From: Bacteroidales bacterium
GTDB lineage: Bacteria > Bacteroidota > Bacteroidia > Bacteroidales > WCHB1-69
Assembly (NCBI GenBank): GCA_017961265.1
Contig: JAGCXN010000023.1
Coordinates: 1 to 40,573 of the forward strand
DNA: 40,573 bases
Direction: 5' to 3'
The stretch's first letter is position 1. Every line of letters begins with the position of its first letter. Positions 7,839 to 15,872 of the stretch are shown piece after piece. Made by a program: the position numbers and the translations under genes. The notes beneath the pieces are model-generated. The model was not told the DNA's origin. It did not search any database and saw only the letters and a program-made list of their open reading frames with translations.

Positions 7839-8906
7839 ATGAAGTGTTTGACAATAATCGGAGCTCGTCCACAGTTTGTAAAGGCTGCTGTGGTGAGCCG
7901 CGCTTTCGCCAAAACTGGCAATATAGAGGAAGTGATTGTGCACACGGGGCAACACTTTGACGACAATATGTCGGAAGTGTTCTTTCAGGAGATGTGCATT
8001 CCGAAACCGAAATATAACTTAGGCATCAGCGGGTTGATGCACGGCGCGATGACGGGCCGGATGATGGAGCAGATTGAGGCGGTAATGCTTACGGAGCGCC
8101 CCGACTGGGTGCTAGTATATGGTGATACCGACTCCACATTGGCAGGAGCATTGGCGGCCAGCAAATTGCACATCCGCCTGGCACATGTGGAGGCCGGTTT
8201 GCGCTCTTTTAATATGCAGATGCCGGAGGAAATCAACCGCATCCTCACCGACCGTGTCAGCGACCTTCTGTTCTGCCCCACGCAGACCGCCATCGACAAT
8301 TTGCGGCGGGAGGGCTACGACCATATCGGCACGGAAATCGTGCGCACGGGCGACGTGATGTACGACGCAGCCCTGTTCTACAGCCAGTCGGCCCGCCCGC
8401 CGCAGACGGAAGTGCCGGAGCGGTTCGTTCTCTGCACGCTCCATCGTGCCGAAAACACCGACACACCCGAAATCCTCACCGCCCTGATACAGGGTTTGGA
8501 GGCGGTTTCGGAAAAGCAACTGCCGGTGGTACTGCCCTTGCACCCGCGTACCCGTGCCAAACTGGATGCCATGGGCTACGACCGTGCCGCCTCGCCCATT
8601 CGCTTTATCGAGCCGGTCGGCTACTTTGAGATGGTGTGGCTGCTACAGCACTGCTCGTTGGTGATGACCGACAGCGGAGGCGTGCAAAAGGAGGCTTTCT
8701 TCTTCCGCCGCCCCTGCGTGACCCTGCGCAACGAAACCGAGTGGGTGGAACTGGTGGCGGGCGGCTACAACCGTCTGGCCGGCAGCCGTCCCGACGAAAT
8801 CACCGCAGCGGCGGAGGCGATGCTCGCCGCCCGTCCCGACTACTCCGTACCGCTCTACGGCGACGGAAAATCAGGCGAAGCCATCGTAAAGAAACTAATG
8901 GAATAA
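7839..8906 (+). CDS. wecB: UDP-N-acetylglucosamine 2-epimerase, non-hydrolysing (WecB/WbpI-type)
   Basis: I place the start at the ATG at 7839, ten bases after the upstream stop; this gives the family N-terminus MKCLTIIGARPQFVK. The 355-residue protein carries VHTGQHFDDNMS, VYGDTDSTLAGALAA, HVEAGLRSFNMQMPEEINR, CTLHRAEN and MTDSGGVQKEAFF, the substrate and catalytic motifs of the non-hydrolysing 2-epimerases that turn UDP-GlcNAc into UDP-ManNAc. WbpI/FnlC-type relatives act on other UDP-2-acetamido sugars, and sequence alone does not separate them. It is last in the operon. A strong hairpin at 8937-8971 follows, though its U-run faces the tRNA on the other strand. Confidence 0.9.
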   Translation: MKCLTIIGARPQFVKAAVVSRAFAKTGNIEEVIVHTGQHFDDNMSEVFFQEMCIPKPKYNLGISGLMHGAMTGRMMEQIEAVMLTERPDWVLVYGDTDSTLAGALAASKLHIRLAHVEAGLRSFNMQMPEEINRILTDRVSDLLFCPTQTAIDNLRREGYDHIGTEIVRTGDVMYDAALFYSQSARPPQTEVPERFVLCTLHRAENTDTPEILTALIQGLEAVSEKQLPVVLPLHPRTRAKLDAMGYDRAASPIRFIEPVGYFEMVWLLQHCSLVMTDSGGVQKEAFFFRRPCVTLRNETEWVELVAGGYNRLAGSRPDEITAAAEAMLAARPDYSVPLYGDGKSGEAIVKKLME

Positions 8907-8936
8907 GTACAGAACTTTTATTTTGTTTGTAAAAAG

Positions 8937-8971
8937 ACAACGGCATCTGCGTATGACACAGATGCCGTTGT
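8937..8971 (-). terminator. Intrinsic terminator of the tRNA gene
   Basis: A perfect 13-bp stem (8937-8949 with 8959-8971) with a 9-base loop lies just downstream of the tRNA. Read on the minus strand it is followed by CTTTTT. On the plus strand no T-run follows, so it probably ends the tRNA transcript mainly and may also slow readthrough from the epimerase gene. Confidence 0.8.
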
Positions 8972-8975
8972 GTTG

Positions 8976-9049
8976 TGGCCCCACTCGGGCTCGAACCAAG
9001 GACCCGCTGATTATGAGTCAGCTGCTCTAACCAACTGAGCTATGGGGCC
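8976..9049 (-). tRNA. tRNA with CAU anticodon (elongator Met, or Ile2 if lysidine-modified)
   Basis: The minus strand folds as a 74-base tRNA. The acceptor stem is GGCCCCA with discriminator A, the D-arm is GCTC...GAGC, the anticodon stem is GCTGA/TCAGC around loop CTCATAA, and the T-arm contains GGTTCGAGCC. The 3' CCA is not encoded. The anticodon CAU fits elongator Met or the isoleucine tRNA that TilS modifies to read AUA. The C4-G69 and C5-G68 pairs of the acceptor stem match E. coli tRNA-Ile2 better than its tRNA-Met, so the identity is left open. It is not the initiator, as the anticodon stem lacks the three G-C pairs. Confidence 0.95.
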
Positions 9050-9073
9050 ATTCCCCTATCGGGAAAGCGGCGG

Positions 9074-9081
9074 CAAAAGTA
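9074..9081 (-). promoter_or_regulatory. Bacteroidetes-type -7 box for the tRNA
   Basis: The minus strand reads TACTTTTG, matching TAnnTTTG, 25 bases upstream of the mature tRNA 5' end. That leaves a short leader, as expected for a tRNA promoter. Confidence 0.7.
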
Positions 9082-9186
9082 CAACAATTTTCCCAAACAA
9101 AAATACACCCTACGAAACTTTTTCCCCTCTTTCCCTCCTTCTCACTTTCTCACCTTCGGGCCTTCCCTCCTTCCGACTTTTTTCCG

Positions 9187-9194
9187 TACTTTTG
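9187..9194 (+). promoter_or_regulatory. -7 box for the Mpv17-like gene
   Basis: TACTTTTG matches TAnnTTTG and lies 17 bases before the ATG at 9212. I see no clear TTG -33 element. Confidence 0.6.
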
Positions 9195-9211
9195 CACCTC
9201 AATTCAAAACA

Positions 9212-9907
9212 ATGAAAAAACAAGATTTTATCCTCATTATCAGTATTATAGCGGTTCTTACACCGTTCTTCATCCCTGCGACCGGCTTCTTTGACTGGTT
9301 CAACAGCGCCACCACTAACCATCCTTTCATTATGGCCTTCTTCAAGTTTGCCATCCTCGCCACCCTCGGAGAGATGCTGGCGCTGCGTATCCGCAAAGGG
9401 GTTTATAACGAAAAAGGGTTCGGCATCGTGCCGCGCATGATGGTGTGGGGCTTCCTCGGCATGTGCATCACCATGGCAATGATGATTTTCAAAACTGGCA
9501 CACCCGCATTTATGGCTAAAGTCGGCAATTGCGACTATGGCACCCTGATGGGCATTTTCACTTCGCCCCAACTTACATGGGGCAAGGTGGGGATCGCTTT
9601 CTGCGTGAGTGTAGCAATGAATACCATCTTCGCACCCGTGATGATGACTTTCCACAAATGCACCGACATCCACATCACCCAGACGGGTGGCACCGTGGCG
9701 GGACTGCTACGGCCCATGCCCATGAAGAAAATCATAAGCAGCATCAACTGGGAGGTGCAATGGGGCGTGGTCTTCAAAAAGACCATACCTCTGTTCTGGT
9801 ATCCCGCACACACCATCACCTTCATCCTGCCGCCCACTCTTCAAGTGCTGTTTGCCGCACTCTTGGGTGTAGCACTCGGACTCATCCTTGCCTTAACGGC
9901 AAAATAG
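9212..9907 (+). CDS. Conserved integral membrane protein resembling the Mpv17/PMP22 family
   Basis: The 231-residue protein has about five hydrophobic segments (near residues 6-24, 43-60, 80-98, 125-150, 195-228). The C-terminal third, NWEVQWGVVFKKTIPLFWYPAHTI followed by a Pro-Pro turn and a long hydrophobic helix, recalls the Mpv17/PMP22 signature (W-x-P-x-x-x-x-x-F near two prolines). Mpv17 proteins are mainly known from eukaryotic organelle membranes, where they form channel-like pores, and the role of bacterial relatives is unknown. The likeness is from memory of the motif, not a search. The gene has its own -7 box and converges on maf with an 11-base gap. Confidence 0.6.
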   Translation: MKKQDFILIISIIAVLTPFFIPATGFFDWFNSATTNHPFIMAFFKFAILATLGEMLALRIRKGVYNEKGFGIVPRMMVWGFLGMCITMAMMIFKTGTPAFMAKVGNCDYGTLMGIFTSPQLTWGKVGIAFCVSVAMNTIFAPVMMTFHKCTDIHITQTGGTVAGLLRPMPMKKIISSINWEVQWGVVFKKTIPLFWYPAHTITFILPPTLQVLFAALLGVALGLILALTAK

Positions 9908-9918
9908 AAATCGTTGTC

Positions 9919-10491
9919 TTAGACTTCCGACAGCATCTGCCACAGCAACTGCGTGGGCAGCCCCATCACATTGTAATAGGATCCGTCAATGTATTCGATT
10001 CCGACGTAACCGATCCACTCCTGTACACCGTAGGCACCGGCCTTGTCAAAAGGTTTGTAATTCTCTATGTAATAATGGATTTCCTCATCGGAAAGTTCAC
10101 GAAATTTCACTTTGGTCGTGCGGTGTCTCGTCAGCTTCTTCGCCTCCGTCATCACGGTCAGCCCGCTGATAACCTCGTGTTCACGCCCCGAAAGCAACCG
10201 TAACATCCGGTAGGCGTCGTCCGCATCTTTTGGTTTTCCCAAAATTTCATCACCCACCACCACAATCGTATCGCAGGCAATGAAGAGGCTCCCTTTCGGA
10301 AACTGCTGGAAATCAATGGTGGAAAGCTTCAGCGCCGACAGGTACTCCGCCACTTCCGCTGGAGACAAATCCGCCGGATACGCTTCCTTGACGTTCGTAG
10401 GCATCACCTCGAAGTCGAAGCCCATCCCCCGCAGCAGCTCGTTGCGACGCGGCGACTTGGAAGCTAAATACATCTTATTTTTGACAAACAT
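9919..10491 (-). CDS. maf: Maf-family nucleoside triphosphate pyrophosphatase (YhdE-like)
   Basis: The 190-residue protein shows the Maf signatures: LASKSPRRNELL at residues 9-20, ACDTIVVVGDEILGKPKD near 70, SGREHEVISGLTV near 100, and AGAYGVQEWIGYVGIEYIDG near the C-terminus. Maf proteins hydrolyse non-canonical or excess NTPs (dTTP/UTP for the YhdE branch) to monophosphates in the cytoplasm, and affect septum formation when overproduced. An alternative start is Met7. It lies eight bases after lon and is probably the last gene of the glmU-like/lon/maf operon. Confidence 0.92.
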   Translation of the reverse strand: MFVKNKMYLASKSPRRNELLRGMGFDFEVMPTNVKEAYPADLSPAEVAEYLSALKLSTIDFQQFPKGSLFIACDTIVVVGDEILGKPKDADDAYRMLRLLSGREHEVISGLTVMTEAKKLTRHRTTKVKFRELSDEEIHYYIENYKPFDKAGAYGVQEWIGYVGIEYIDGSYYNVMGLPTQLLWQMLSEV

Positions 10492-10499
10492 TTTCGTCG

Positions 10500-12923
10500 T
10501 TATTTTTCCAAGATGAAATTCACCGCCTCAATCATAGAGGAGAAGTAGTGAAACCGCATATCGGGGATGTAGGTTTTCTCAATCTCCTCGATGTCCTTTT
10601 GGTTGGCGGACGAAAGGACGATGTCAAAGATGCCGGAACGCTTGGCAGCCAGCACCTTCTCGTTCAGACCGCCCACCGGGAGCAGCTTGCCCCGCAGAGT
10701 GATTTCGCCCGACATGGCGATCTTGGCGCGGACTTTCCGTCCCGTGAAGGTGGAGACCATCGCCGACAACATCGTGATACCGGCGGACGGGCCGTCTTTC
10801 GGCGTGGCACCTTCCGGTACGTGGATGTGGATATTCCGCTCCTGCAGCATTTCCGGCTTGATGCCGAAATCATCGGCATGCGACTTGATGTACTCGTAGG
10901 CAATCGTCGCCGACTCCTTCATCACATCGCCCAAGTTGCCCGTCATCGTCAGAGTGCCTTTGCCTGGCGACGTAACCGCCTCGATGAAAAGGATTTCCCC
11001 TCCGACAGATGTCCAGGCGAGTCCCGTCGCCACGCCGCAGGTGCCTTCGTCCAACGAATTCTCCTTCTGGAAAAACGGCGCGTGCAAGATGGTGATGAGG
11101 TCCTCCTTCGTGATTCTCTTCTGCAATGTACCCGTCTTCACAAATTCAGCCGCGCGGTGACGGATCACTTTGGCGATGGTACGCTCCAACGTACGGACGC
11201 CCGCTTCACGGGTATAGTCGCTAATGATGCTTTCGATGATTTTATCGGTGAACTGCAACGCGCCCTTCTCCAAACCATTTTCTTTCAACTGTTTGGGAAC
11301 CAGATGCTTCTTTGCGATATTCACCTTCTCTTCCAGATAATATCCGGAAATGTCGATGACTTCCATACGGTCGATAAGCGCGGGTGGAATGGTGCTCAGG
11401 CTGTTGGCCGTAGCGATGAACAGCACTTTCGACAAATCATATCCGATTTCAAGATAGTTGTCGTAAAAAGCAAAGTTCTGTTCGGGGTCAAGCACTTCCA
11501 AAAGGGCGGCAGAAGGATCTCCCTGCACGTTCATTCCCAGCACTTTATCTATTTCATCCAAGACAAAAACGGGATTGGAAGTACCCGCCTTTTTCAGACT
11601 TTGGATAATACGGCCGGGCATAGCACCGATGTAGGTTTTGCGGTGCCCGCGGATTTCGGACTCGTCGCGGAGGCCGCCGAGAGACACGCGAATGTACTTG
11701 CGCTGTAAAGCATCGGCGATGGAGTGCCCCAGTGAGGTCTTGCCGACGCCGGGAGGTCCGACCAGACAGAGAATCGGGGCCTTCATATCCTGTTTCAGTT
11801 TCAGGACGGCGATGTACTCGATGATGCGTTCCTTCACCTTTTCAAGGCCATAGTGGTCGCGGTCGAGCACTTTGCGGGCGTGCGTCAGGTCAAAATCATC
11901 ATCCGAATATTCGTCCCACGGCAAATCAACCAGCAGTTCCAGATAGTTGATCTGCATGGAAAATTCGGGTGACATGTGGCTGGAGCGTTCCAATTTTTCG
12001 ATTTCACGATTGAAGATCTCTTCCACCTCCTTCGACCACTTCTTTTTTGCCGCCTTCTCCTTCAGTTCGGCACAGGCACGGTCAACAGGAGAATCGCCCA
12101 ATTCCTTCTGGATGGCCTTAATCTGCTCATTCAGAATATATTCCTTCTGCTGGCGGTCAATCTCCTGCTTCGACTTGTCCTGAATGTCGGCCTTGATTTC
12201 CAGAATCTGGATCTCCTTATTCATATATTTAAGGACAGCGTCGGCACGCTCGGTAATGTCGGTAATTTCGAGAAGACGCTGCTTTTCAGCCACTTTCAGA
12301 CTGAGGAAGGTGGCTAAAAAGTTGATCAGGAACAATGGGCTGTCTATGTTCTTGATAGCAAAAAGGATTTCCTTCGGGAGTTGCGACGACAGTTTCACCA
12401 TCTGGGCGGCGGTGTCACGCACGGAGGCCACCAACGCCTTGAACATCTTGCGGTTGCGCAAGTTACGGTCGAAATCGTTGGTCGTATAAGTCGTTACCTC
12501 AGCACGGATATACGGCTCGTAGCTGATGATGGAGACAATTTCAAACTGCTTGATTCCCTGCACGATGAGAGTAACGCTACCGTCAGGCATGGTGATGTAC
12601 TTCAGGATACGGGCCATCGTACCCACGTTGTAAAGGTCGGAGAGGGTCGGCTCTTCCACTTCCGTATCGCGCTGGGTTACAATACCTATCGGATAATCAC
12701 CGTGGGAAAAATCCTGCGCCAGTTTGATGGATTTGGCACGGCCCACCGTAATCGGGAGTACAGTGCCAGGATAGAGCACAGTGTTGCGCAGCGGCAACAG
12801 CGCCATCTCGGCCGGAATCTTATCGCGCCGGATGCGATCCTCGTCTTCGGCAGAAAAAAGCGGGATGAAATTATTGTCGTTGTTAAGCAAATCGCTTAAT
12901 ATAAGTTCGTTGCTGTGTTCCAT
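10500..12923 (-). CDS. lon: ATP-dependent protease La (Lon)
   Basis: This is a full-length 807-residue LonA. It has an N-terminal substrate-binding domain (LPLRNTVLYPGTVLPITVGR near residue 42), a coiled-coil region, an AAA+ module with Walker A GPPGVGKTS and Walker B VFVLDEID, and a C-terminal protease domain with the catalytic dyad Ser713 (PKDGPSAGIT) and Lys756 (43 residues on, as in the family). Lon degrades misfolded and regulatory proteins in the cytosol. It starts three bases after the glmU-like stop, so it is cotranscribed with it; no separate promoter or heat-shock element is visible in that gap. Confidence 0.97.
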   Translation of the reverse strand: MEHSNELILSDLLNNDNNFIPLFSAEDEDRIRRDKIPAEMALLPLRNTVLYPGTVLPITVGRAKSIKLAQDFSHGDYPIGIVTQRDTEVEEPTLSDLYNVGTMARILKYITMPDGSVTLIVQGIKQFEIVSIISYEPYIRAEVTTYTTNDFDRNLRNRKMFKALVASVRDTAAQMVKLSSQLPKEILFAIKNIDSPLFLINFLATFLSLKVAEKQRLLEITDITERADAVLKYMNKEIQILEIKADIQDKSKQEIDRQQKEYILNEQIKAIQKELGDSPVDRACAELKEKAAKKKWSKEVEEIFNREIEKLERSSHMSPEFSMQINYLELLVDLPWDEYSDDDFDLTHARKVLDRDHYGLEKVKERIIEYIAVLKLKQDMKAPILCLVGPPGVGKTSLGHSIADALQRKYIRVSLGGLRDESEIRGHRKTYIGAMPGRIIQSLKKAGTSNPVFVLDEIDKVLGMNVQGDPSAALLEVLDPEQNFAFYDNYLEIGYDLSKVLFIATANSLSTIPPALIDRMEVIDISGYYLEEKVNIAKKHLVPKQLKENGLEKGALQFTDKIIESIISDYTREAGVRTLERTIAKVIRHRAAEFVKTGTLQKRITKEDLITILHAPFFQKENSLDEGTCGVATGLAWTSVGGEILFIEAVTSPGKGTLTMTGNLGDVMKESATIAYEYIKSHADDFGIKPEMLQERNIHIHVPEGATPKDGPSAGITMLSAMVSTFTGRKVRAKIAMSGEITLRGKLLPVGGLNEKVLAAKRSGIFDIVLSSANQKDIEEIEKTYIPDMRFHYFSSMIEAVNFILEK

Positions 12924-12926
12924 AGA

Positions 12927-14138
12927 TTAATTTTCACAATGTAGTGCAATATCATAAACCTTTTTCAAGAGATTTTGTTCAATCGCATCCAAAATTTTAT
13001 GTCGCCGCACCATAACCATCTGTGCCGTAGCAAGAAACTTGTTGAAATCATGCGTCTCGTACAGATTGCCCGGGCTGCCGAACGAAAACGACGGCACGAA
13101 CTTGGGGTGGAAGCCAGTGCCGAACAATCCCGCGCCGACGCCCACAACCGTGCCGGTGTTGAACATCGAGTTGATGCCACACTTGGAATGGTCGCCCATA
13201 ATGAGGCCGCAGAACTGCTCGCCCGTCTCTTCCATACGGCGGGTGGCGTAGTCCCAGAGGCGCACGTTGGAGTAGTTGTTCTTGAGGTTGGAGCAGTTGG
13301 TGTCGGCACCGAGGTTGCACCACTCTCCGATCACGGCGTTGCCGATGAAGCCGTCGTGAGCCTTGTTGGAGTAGCCGAGGACAACGGTCTCGCCCAGTTC
13401 GCCGCCCACCTTGCTGTAGGGACCGATGGTAGTGCCGCCATAGATTTTGGCATCCATTTTGGTGACGGCGTGTTCACAGAGAGCGACGGGTCCGCGGAGG
13501 CGGCACCCCTCCATCACTTCGGCACCATGCCCGATGTAGATGGGGCCGCCGGTGGTGTTGAGCACGGAGGCTTCGACCACCGCGCCCTCCTCGACAAAGA
13601 TGCGGGACGGGTCGCCGATGACGGTGTTGGTAGGACTGAGGGGCTGCGAGGCGCGGCCGGCGGTGAGATCGGTGAAGTCACGCCCGATCTCCTGCCCGTT
13701 CAGCAGGAAAAGGTGGTACGGGCGGCTGACGAAATCGTAAGGTCCTGTGTATTCGATCATTCGCAACGGGAGCGCGCCGTTGGTGTTCTGGAGGTAGCTC
13801 TCGAAGAAGTTGCGCAGGTCGAGGGCGTCGCCAGTGCGGAAAGCGAGGAGCGTGTTCTCATCGTAGAGTGCGTCGCCGGGTTGGAGGGCGTGGATGGCAT
13901 CCAGCAGCTGCGGGTTGGGCAGCAGGGCGCCCGCGACGAGCAGGTTGTCGCCGGTAGTGCGGAGTGAAAACTTCTCCTGAAGGTAACTTTCCGTGAGGGT
14001 GGAAGTGGACGCACCCAACACGCGCTCCCATTTCTCGCGAATGGTGGTGATACCCACACGCAGGTCGGCGGCGGGGCGTGTGTAGGTGAGCGGAAGCAGG
14101 TGCGGGCGACACCAGTTGTCGAACAGTATCAGGTTCAT
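12927..14138 (-). CDS. GlmU-like bifunctional sugar-nucleotidyl / left-handed beta-helix acyltransferase
   Basis: The reading frame is open from 14285, but the family N-terminus starts at the ATG at 14138 (MNLILFDNWCRPHLLPLTYTRP), giving 403 residues. The N-terminal half is a divergent nucleotidyltransferase. The C-terminal half from about residue 190 has hexapeptide repeats of a left-handed beta-helix, with GGTTIGPYSKVGGE, NKAHDGFIGNAVIGEWCNLGA and MGDHSKCGINSMFNTG. This matches the Bacteroidetes alternative GlmU-like group (TIGR03991-type), proposed to supply UDP-GlcNAc for cell-wall and LPS synthesis where normal GlmU is missing. The acetyltransferase and uridylyltransferase roles are assigned by family, not proven here. 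Confidence 0.82.
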   Translation of the reverse strand: MNLILFDNWCRPHLLPLTYTRPAADLRVGITTIREKWERVLGASTSTLTESYLQEKFSLRTTGDNLLVAGALLPNPQLLDAIHALQPGDALYDENTLLAFRTGDALDLRNFFESYLQNTNGALPLRMIEYTGPYDFVSRPYHLFLLNGQEIGRDFTDLTAGRASQPLSPTNTVIGDPSRIFVEEGAVVEASVLNTTGGPIYIGHGAEVMEGCRLRGPVALCEHAVTKMDAKIYGGTTIGPYSKVGGELGETVVLGYSNKAHDGFIGNAVIGEWCNLGADTNCSNLKNNYSNVRLWDYATRRMEETGEQFCGLIMGDHSKCGINSMFNTGTVVGVGAGLFGTGFHPKFVPSFSFGSPGNLYETHDFNKFLATAQMVMVRRHKILDAIEQNLLKKVYDIALHCEN

Positions 14139-14165
14139 ACGGGTTGGTTTTATGACAAAAAAAAT

Positions 14166-14191
14166 GCGGCTTTTTGTTAGAAAAAAGCCGC
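14166..14191 (-). terminator. Intrinsic terminator downstream of rpmE2
   Basis: A 10-bp stem GCGGCTTTTT/AAAAAGCCGC with a 6-base loop is followed, on the minus strand, by ATTTTTTTTG. It sits 23 bases past the rpmE2 stop and 27 bases before the glmU-like start. Confidence 0.82.
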
Positions 14192-14193
14192 TG

Positions 14194-14201
14194 CAAAGAT
14201 A
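14194..14201 (-). promoter_or_regulatory. -7 box for the glmU-like/lon/maf operon
   Basis: The minus strand reads TATCTTTG, a good TAnnTTTG match. It lies between the rpmE2 stop and the rpmE2 terminator, so a start about seven bases downstream falls at the edge of the hairpin and the new transcript would begin with that stem. Confidence 0.55.
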
Positions 14202-14214
14202 TAACAAATTTCGG

Positions 14215-14481
14215 TTATTCAGCTTTCTTGGCCGGATGTTTGGCGTATTTGTTGCGGAATTTATCCACACGACCGGCGGTGTCAACCAGCTTCATCTTAC
14301 CGGTGAAGAAGGGATGTGAGGTATTGGAAATTTCCAACTTGACCAACGGGTACTCTTTTCCGTCTTCCCACACGATAGTATCTTTCGTCTGAACAGTAGA
14401 TTTGGTCAAAAATGCGGTTTCATTCGACATATCTTTAAAAACAACCGCTCTGTAATCCTTTGGATGAATGTCTTTTTTCAT
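14215..14481 (-). CDS. rpmE2: 50S ribosomal protein L31, type B
   Basis: I chose the ATG at 14481, which gives [20 protein letters not shown], the normal L31 start; the frame extends further upstream but the extra residues are not family-like. The 88-residue protein has the [11 protein letters not shown] core of type B L31 and no CxxC zinc pair, so it is the zinc-independent form. It is a large-subunit protein at the central protuberance. It has its own -7 box at 14510 and its own terminator at 14166-14191, so it appears monocistronic. Confidence 0.95.
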   Translation of the reverse strand: MKKDIHPKDYRAVVFKDMSNETAFLTKSTVQTKDTIVWEDGKEYPLVKLEISNTSHPFFTGKMKLVDTAGRVDKFRNKYAKHPAKKAE

Positions 14482-14509
14482 TATTTCGTATCGTTTAAAT
14501 TCAAGGCTG

Positions 14510-14517
14510 CAAAAGTA
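14510..14517 (-). promoter_or_regulatory. -7 box for rpmE2
   Basis: The minus strand reads TACTTTTG, 28 bases upstream of the rpmE2 ATG. The flank further upstream is a T/A-rich tract. Confidence 0.65.
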
Positions 14518-14605
14518 CAACTTTTTTTAATATTTGGAAGGTATCTTGAAAATATTTTTCTAAATAATTCAAAACAAGCGTTCTGGTAACCTTTTTTTAT
14601 AAAAA

Positions 14606-14636
14606 ATGGGGAACAGAGAAATACTCCATCCCCCAT
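14606..14636 (-). terminator. Probable intrinsic terminator of pta
   Basis: An ATGGGG/CCCCAT stem (14606-14611 with 14631-14636), with a weak inner GAG/CTC pairing, is followed on the minus strand by TTTTTTATAAA. It lies 20 bases past the pta stop. Confidence 0.6.
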
Positions 14637-14655
14637 ATAATCAATTCGTTACAGA

Positions 14656-15669
14656 TTATTTTCTAGCTGCAGCTTCGGCCTGGCAGGCGGTGACAGCCAC
14701 GGTGCTGACGATGTCCTCCACGGAGCAGCCGCGGGAGAGGTCGTTGATCGGGGCGGCCATACCCTGCATGACAGGACCTACCGCTTCGGCGCCGGCGAAA
14801 CGCTGCACCAGCTTGTACGCGATGTTGCCAGTCTCGAGCGACGGGAACACCAGCACGTTGGCGCGGCCCGCGACGGGGCTGCCGGGAGCCTTGCTGGCAC
14901 CAACCGACGGGATGATGGCGGCATCGGCCTGCAACTCACCGTCGATGAGGAGGTTCGGATCCATCTCCTTGGCGATGCGGGTGGCGTTCACCACGCGGTC
15001 CACCAGCTCGTGCTTGGCAGAACCCTTGGTGGAGAAGCTCAGCATAGCCACACGCGGCTCTTCGATGCAGGCGATGTTCTTGGCGGTCTGTGCCGTGATG
15101 ACAGCAATCTGGGCCAGCTTGTTCTCATCGGTATTCGGGTCGGCGGCGCAGTCGGCGAATACCATCACGCCGTCCTGTCCCCACTTCTTGTCCTGGAAGA
15201 TCATGATGAAGGCACCAGAGACGACGGAAACACCGGGAAGGGTCTTCACAATCTGGAAGGCGGGACGAAGGACGTTGCCCGTGGAGTTCTGGGCACCGGC
15301 TACCTCGCCGTCCACTTCCTTATTCTTGATAAGAAGGGTAGCGAGATACAGCGGATCCTGCACCAGCTTCATGGCCTCGTCCATCTGCATGCCCTTGCTC
15401 TTGCGGATTTCGCAAAGCATCTCGGCATAGAACTGCTGCTTCGGGTTGTTCTTCGGGTCGATGATAGTGGCGCTGCCGATGTTCTTCAGTCCGAACTCGG
15501 CGGCTTTGCCGTTGATGACTTCGGGGTTGCCCAACAGGACAATCTGTGCGATTTTTTCTCCGATGATGCGGTCGGCTGCCTTGAGGGTTCTGTCTTCCTC
15601 GCCTTCAGCCAGGACGATACGCCGGTTGTACTTGCGGGCGTTTTCTTTGATTTGGTCAATTAAATTCAT
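14656..15669 (-). CDS. pta: Phosphate acetyltransferase
   Basis: The 337-residue protein is the short, single-domain Pta, matching the family's usual 330-340 residues. It starts MNLIDQIKENARKYNRRIVLAEGEEDRTLKAA and carries GEVAGAQNSTGNVLRPAFQIVKT, VFADCAADPNTDENKLAQIA and MLSFSTKGSAKHELVDRV, the acetyl-CoA and phosphate-site segments. It interconverts acetyl-CoA and acetyl phosphate in the cytosol. The usual partner, acetate kinase (ackA), is not adjacent: the upstream side holds a repeat region and a divergent gene, and downstream is rpmE2. Confidence 0.95.
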   Translation of the reverse strand: MNLIDQIKENARKYNRRIVLAEGEEDRTLKAADRIIGEKIAQIVLLGNPEVINGKAAEFGLKNIGSATIIDPKNNPKQQFYAEMLCEIRKSKGMQMDEAMKLVQDPLYLATLLIKNKEVDGEVAGAQNSTGNVLRPAFQIVKTLPGVSVVSGAFIMIFQDKKWGQDGVMVFADCAADPNTDENKLAQIAVITAQTAKNIACIEEPRVAMLSFSTKGSAKHELVDRVVNATRIAKEMDPNLLIDGELQADAAIIPSVGASKAPGSPVAGRANVLVFPSLETGNIAYKLVQRFAGAEAVGPVMQGMAAPINDLSRGCSVEDIVSTVAVTACQAEAAARK

Positions 15670-15717
15670 TGTATGAATATTTTAAATTAAGTGATTAGAA
15701 TTTCCCAATCGGGGCGG

Positions 15718-15725
15718 CAAAGGTA
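15718..15725 (-). promoter_or_regulatory. -7 box and possible -33 TTG for pta
   Basis: The minus strand reads TACCTTTG 48 bases before the pta ATG. A TTG (plus-strand CAA at 15747-15749) lies 21 bases further upstream, near the spacing known for Bacteroidetes promoters. The -33 TTG falls inside the 15736-15783 repeat. Confidence 0.6.
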
Positions 15726-15735
15726 CAAAAAAAGT

Positions 15736-15830
15736 TACAAGTTTATCAAGTTGCAAGTTTATCAGGTTACAAGTTTATCAAGTAAACGATTTCATGACTT
15801 TACGAACCTGATGAACCTGATGAACTTTAC
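15736..15830. repeat. Inverted pair of short tandem repeats between pta and the LEA-like gene
   Basis: On the left are three 16-base units of the type CAAGTTTATCAAGTTG. On the right are two 9-base units GAACCTGAT and a degenerate third. AAGTTTATCAGGTT on the left is inverted, with one mismatch, relative to AACCTGATGAACTT on the right, so the tract can form a cruciform or hairpin between the two divergent genes. Confidence 0.7.
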
Positions 15831-15841
15831 AAACTATGTTG

Positions 15842-15849
15842 TATCTTTG
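15842..15849 (+). promoter_or_regulatory. -7 box for the LEA-like lipoprotein gene
   Basis: TATCTTTG matches TAnnTTTG, 23 bases before the ATG at 15873. Confidence 0.65.
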
Positions 15850-15872
15850 CGGCCGTTTTTCAATCCTATAAA

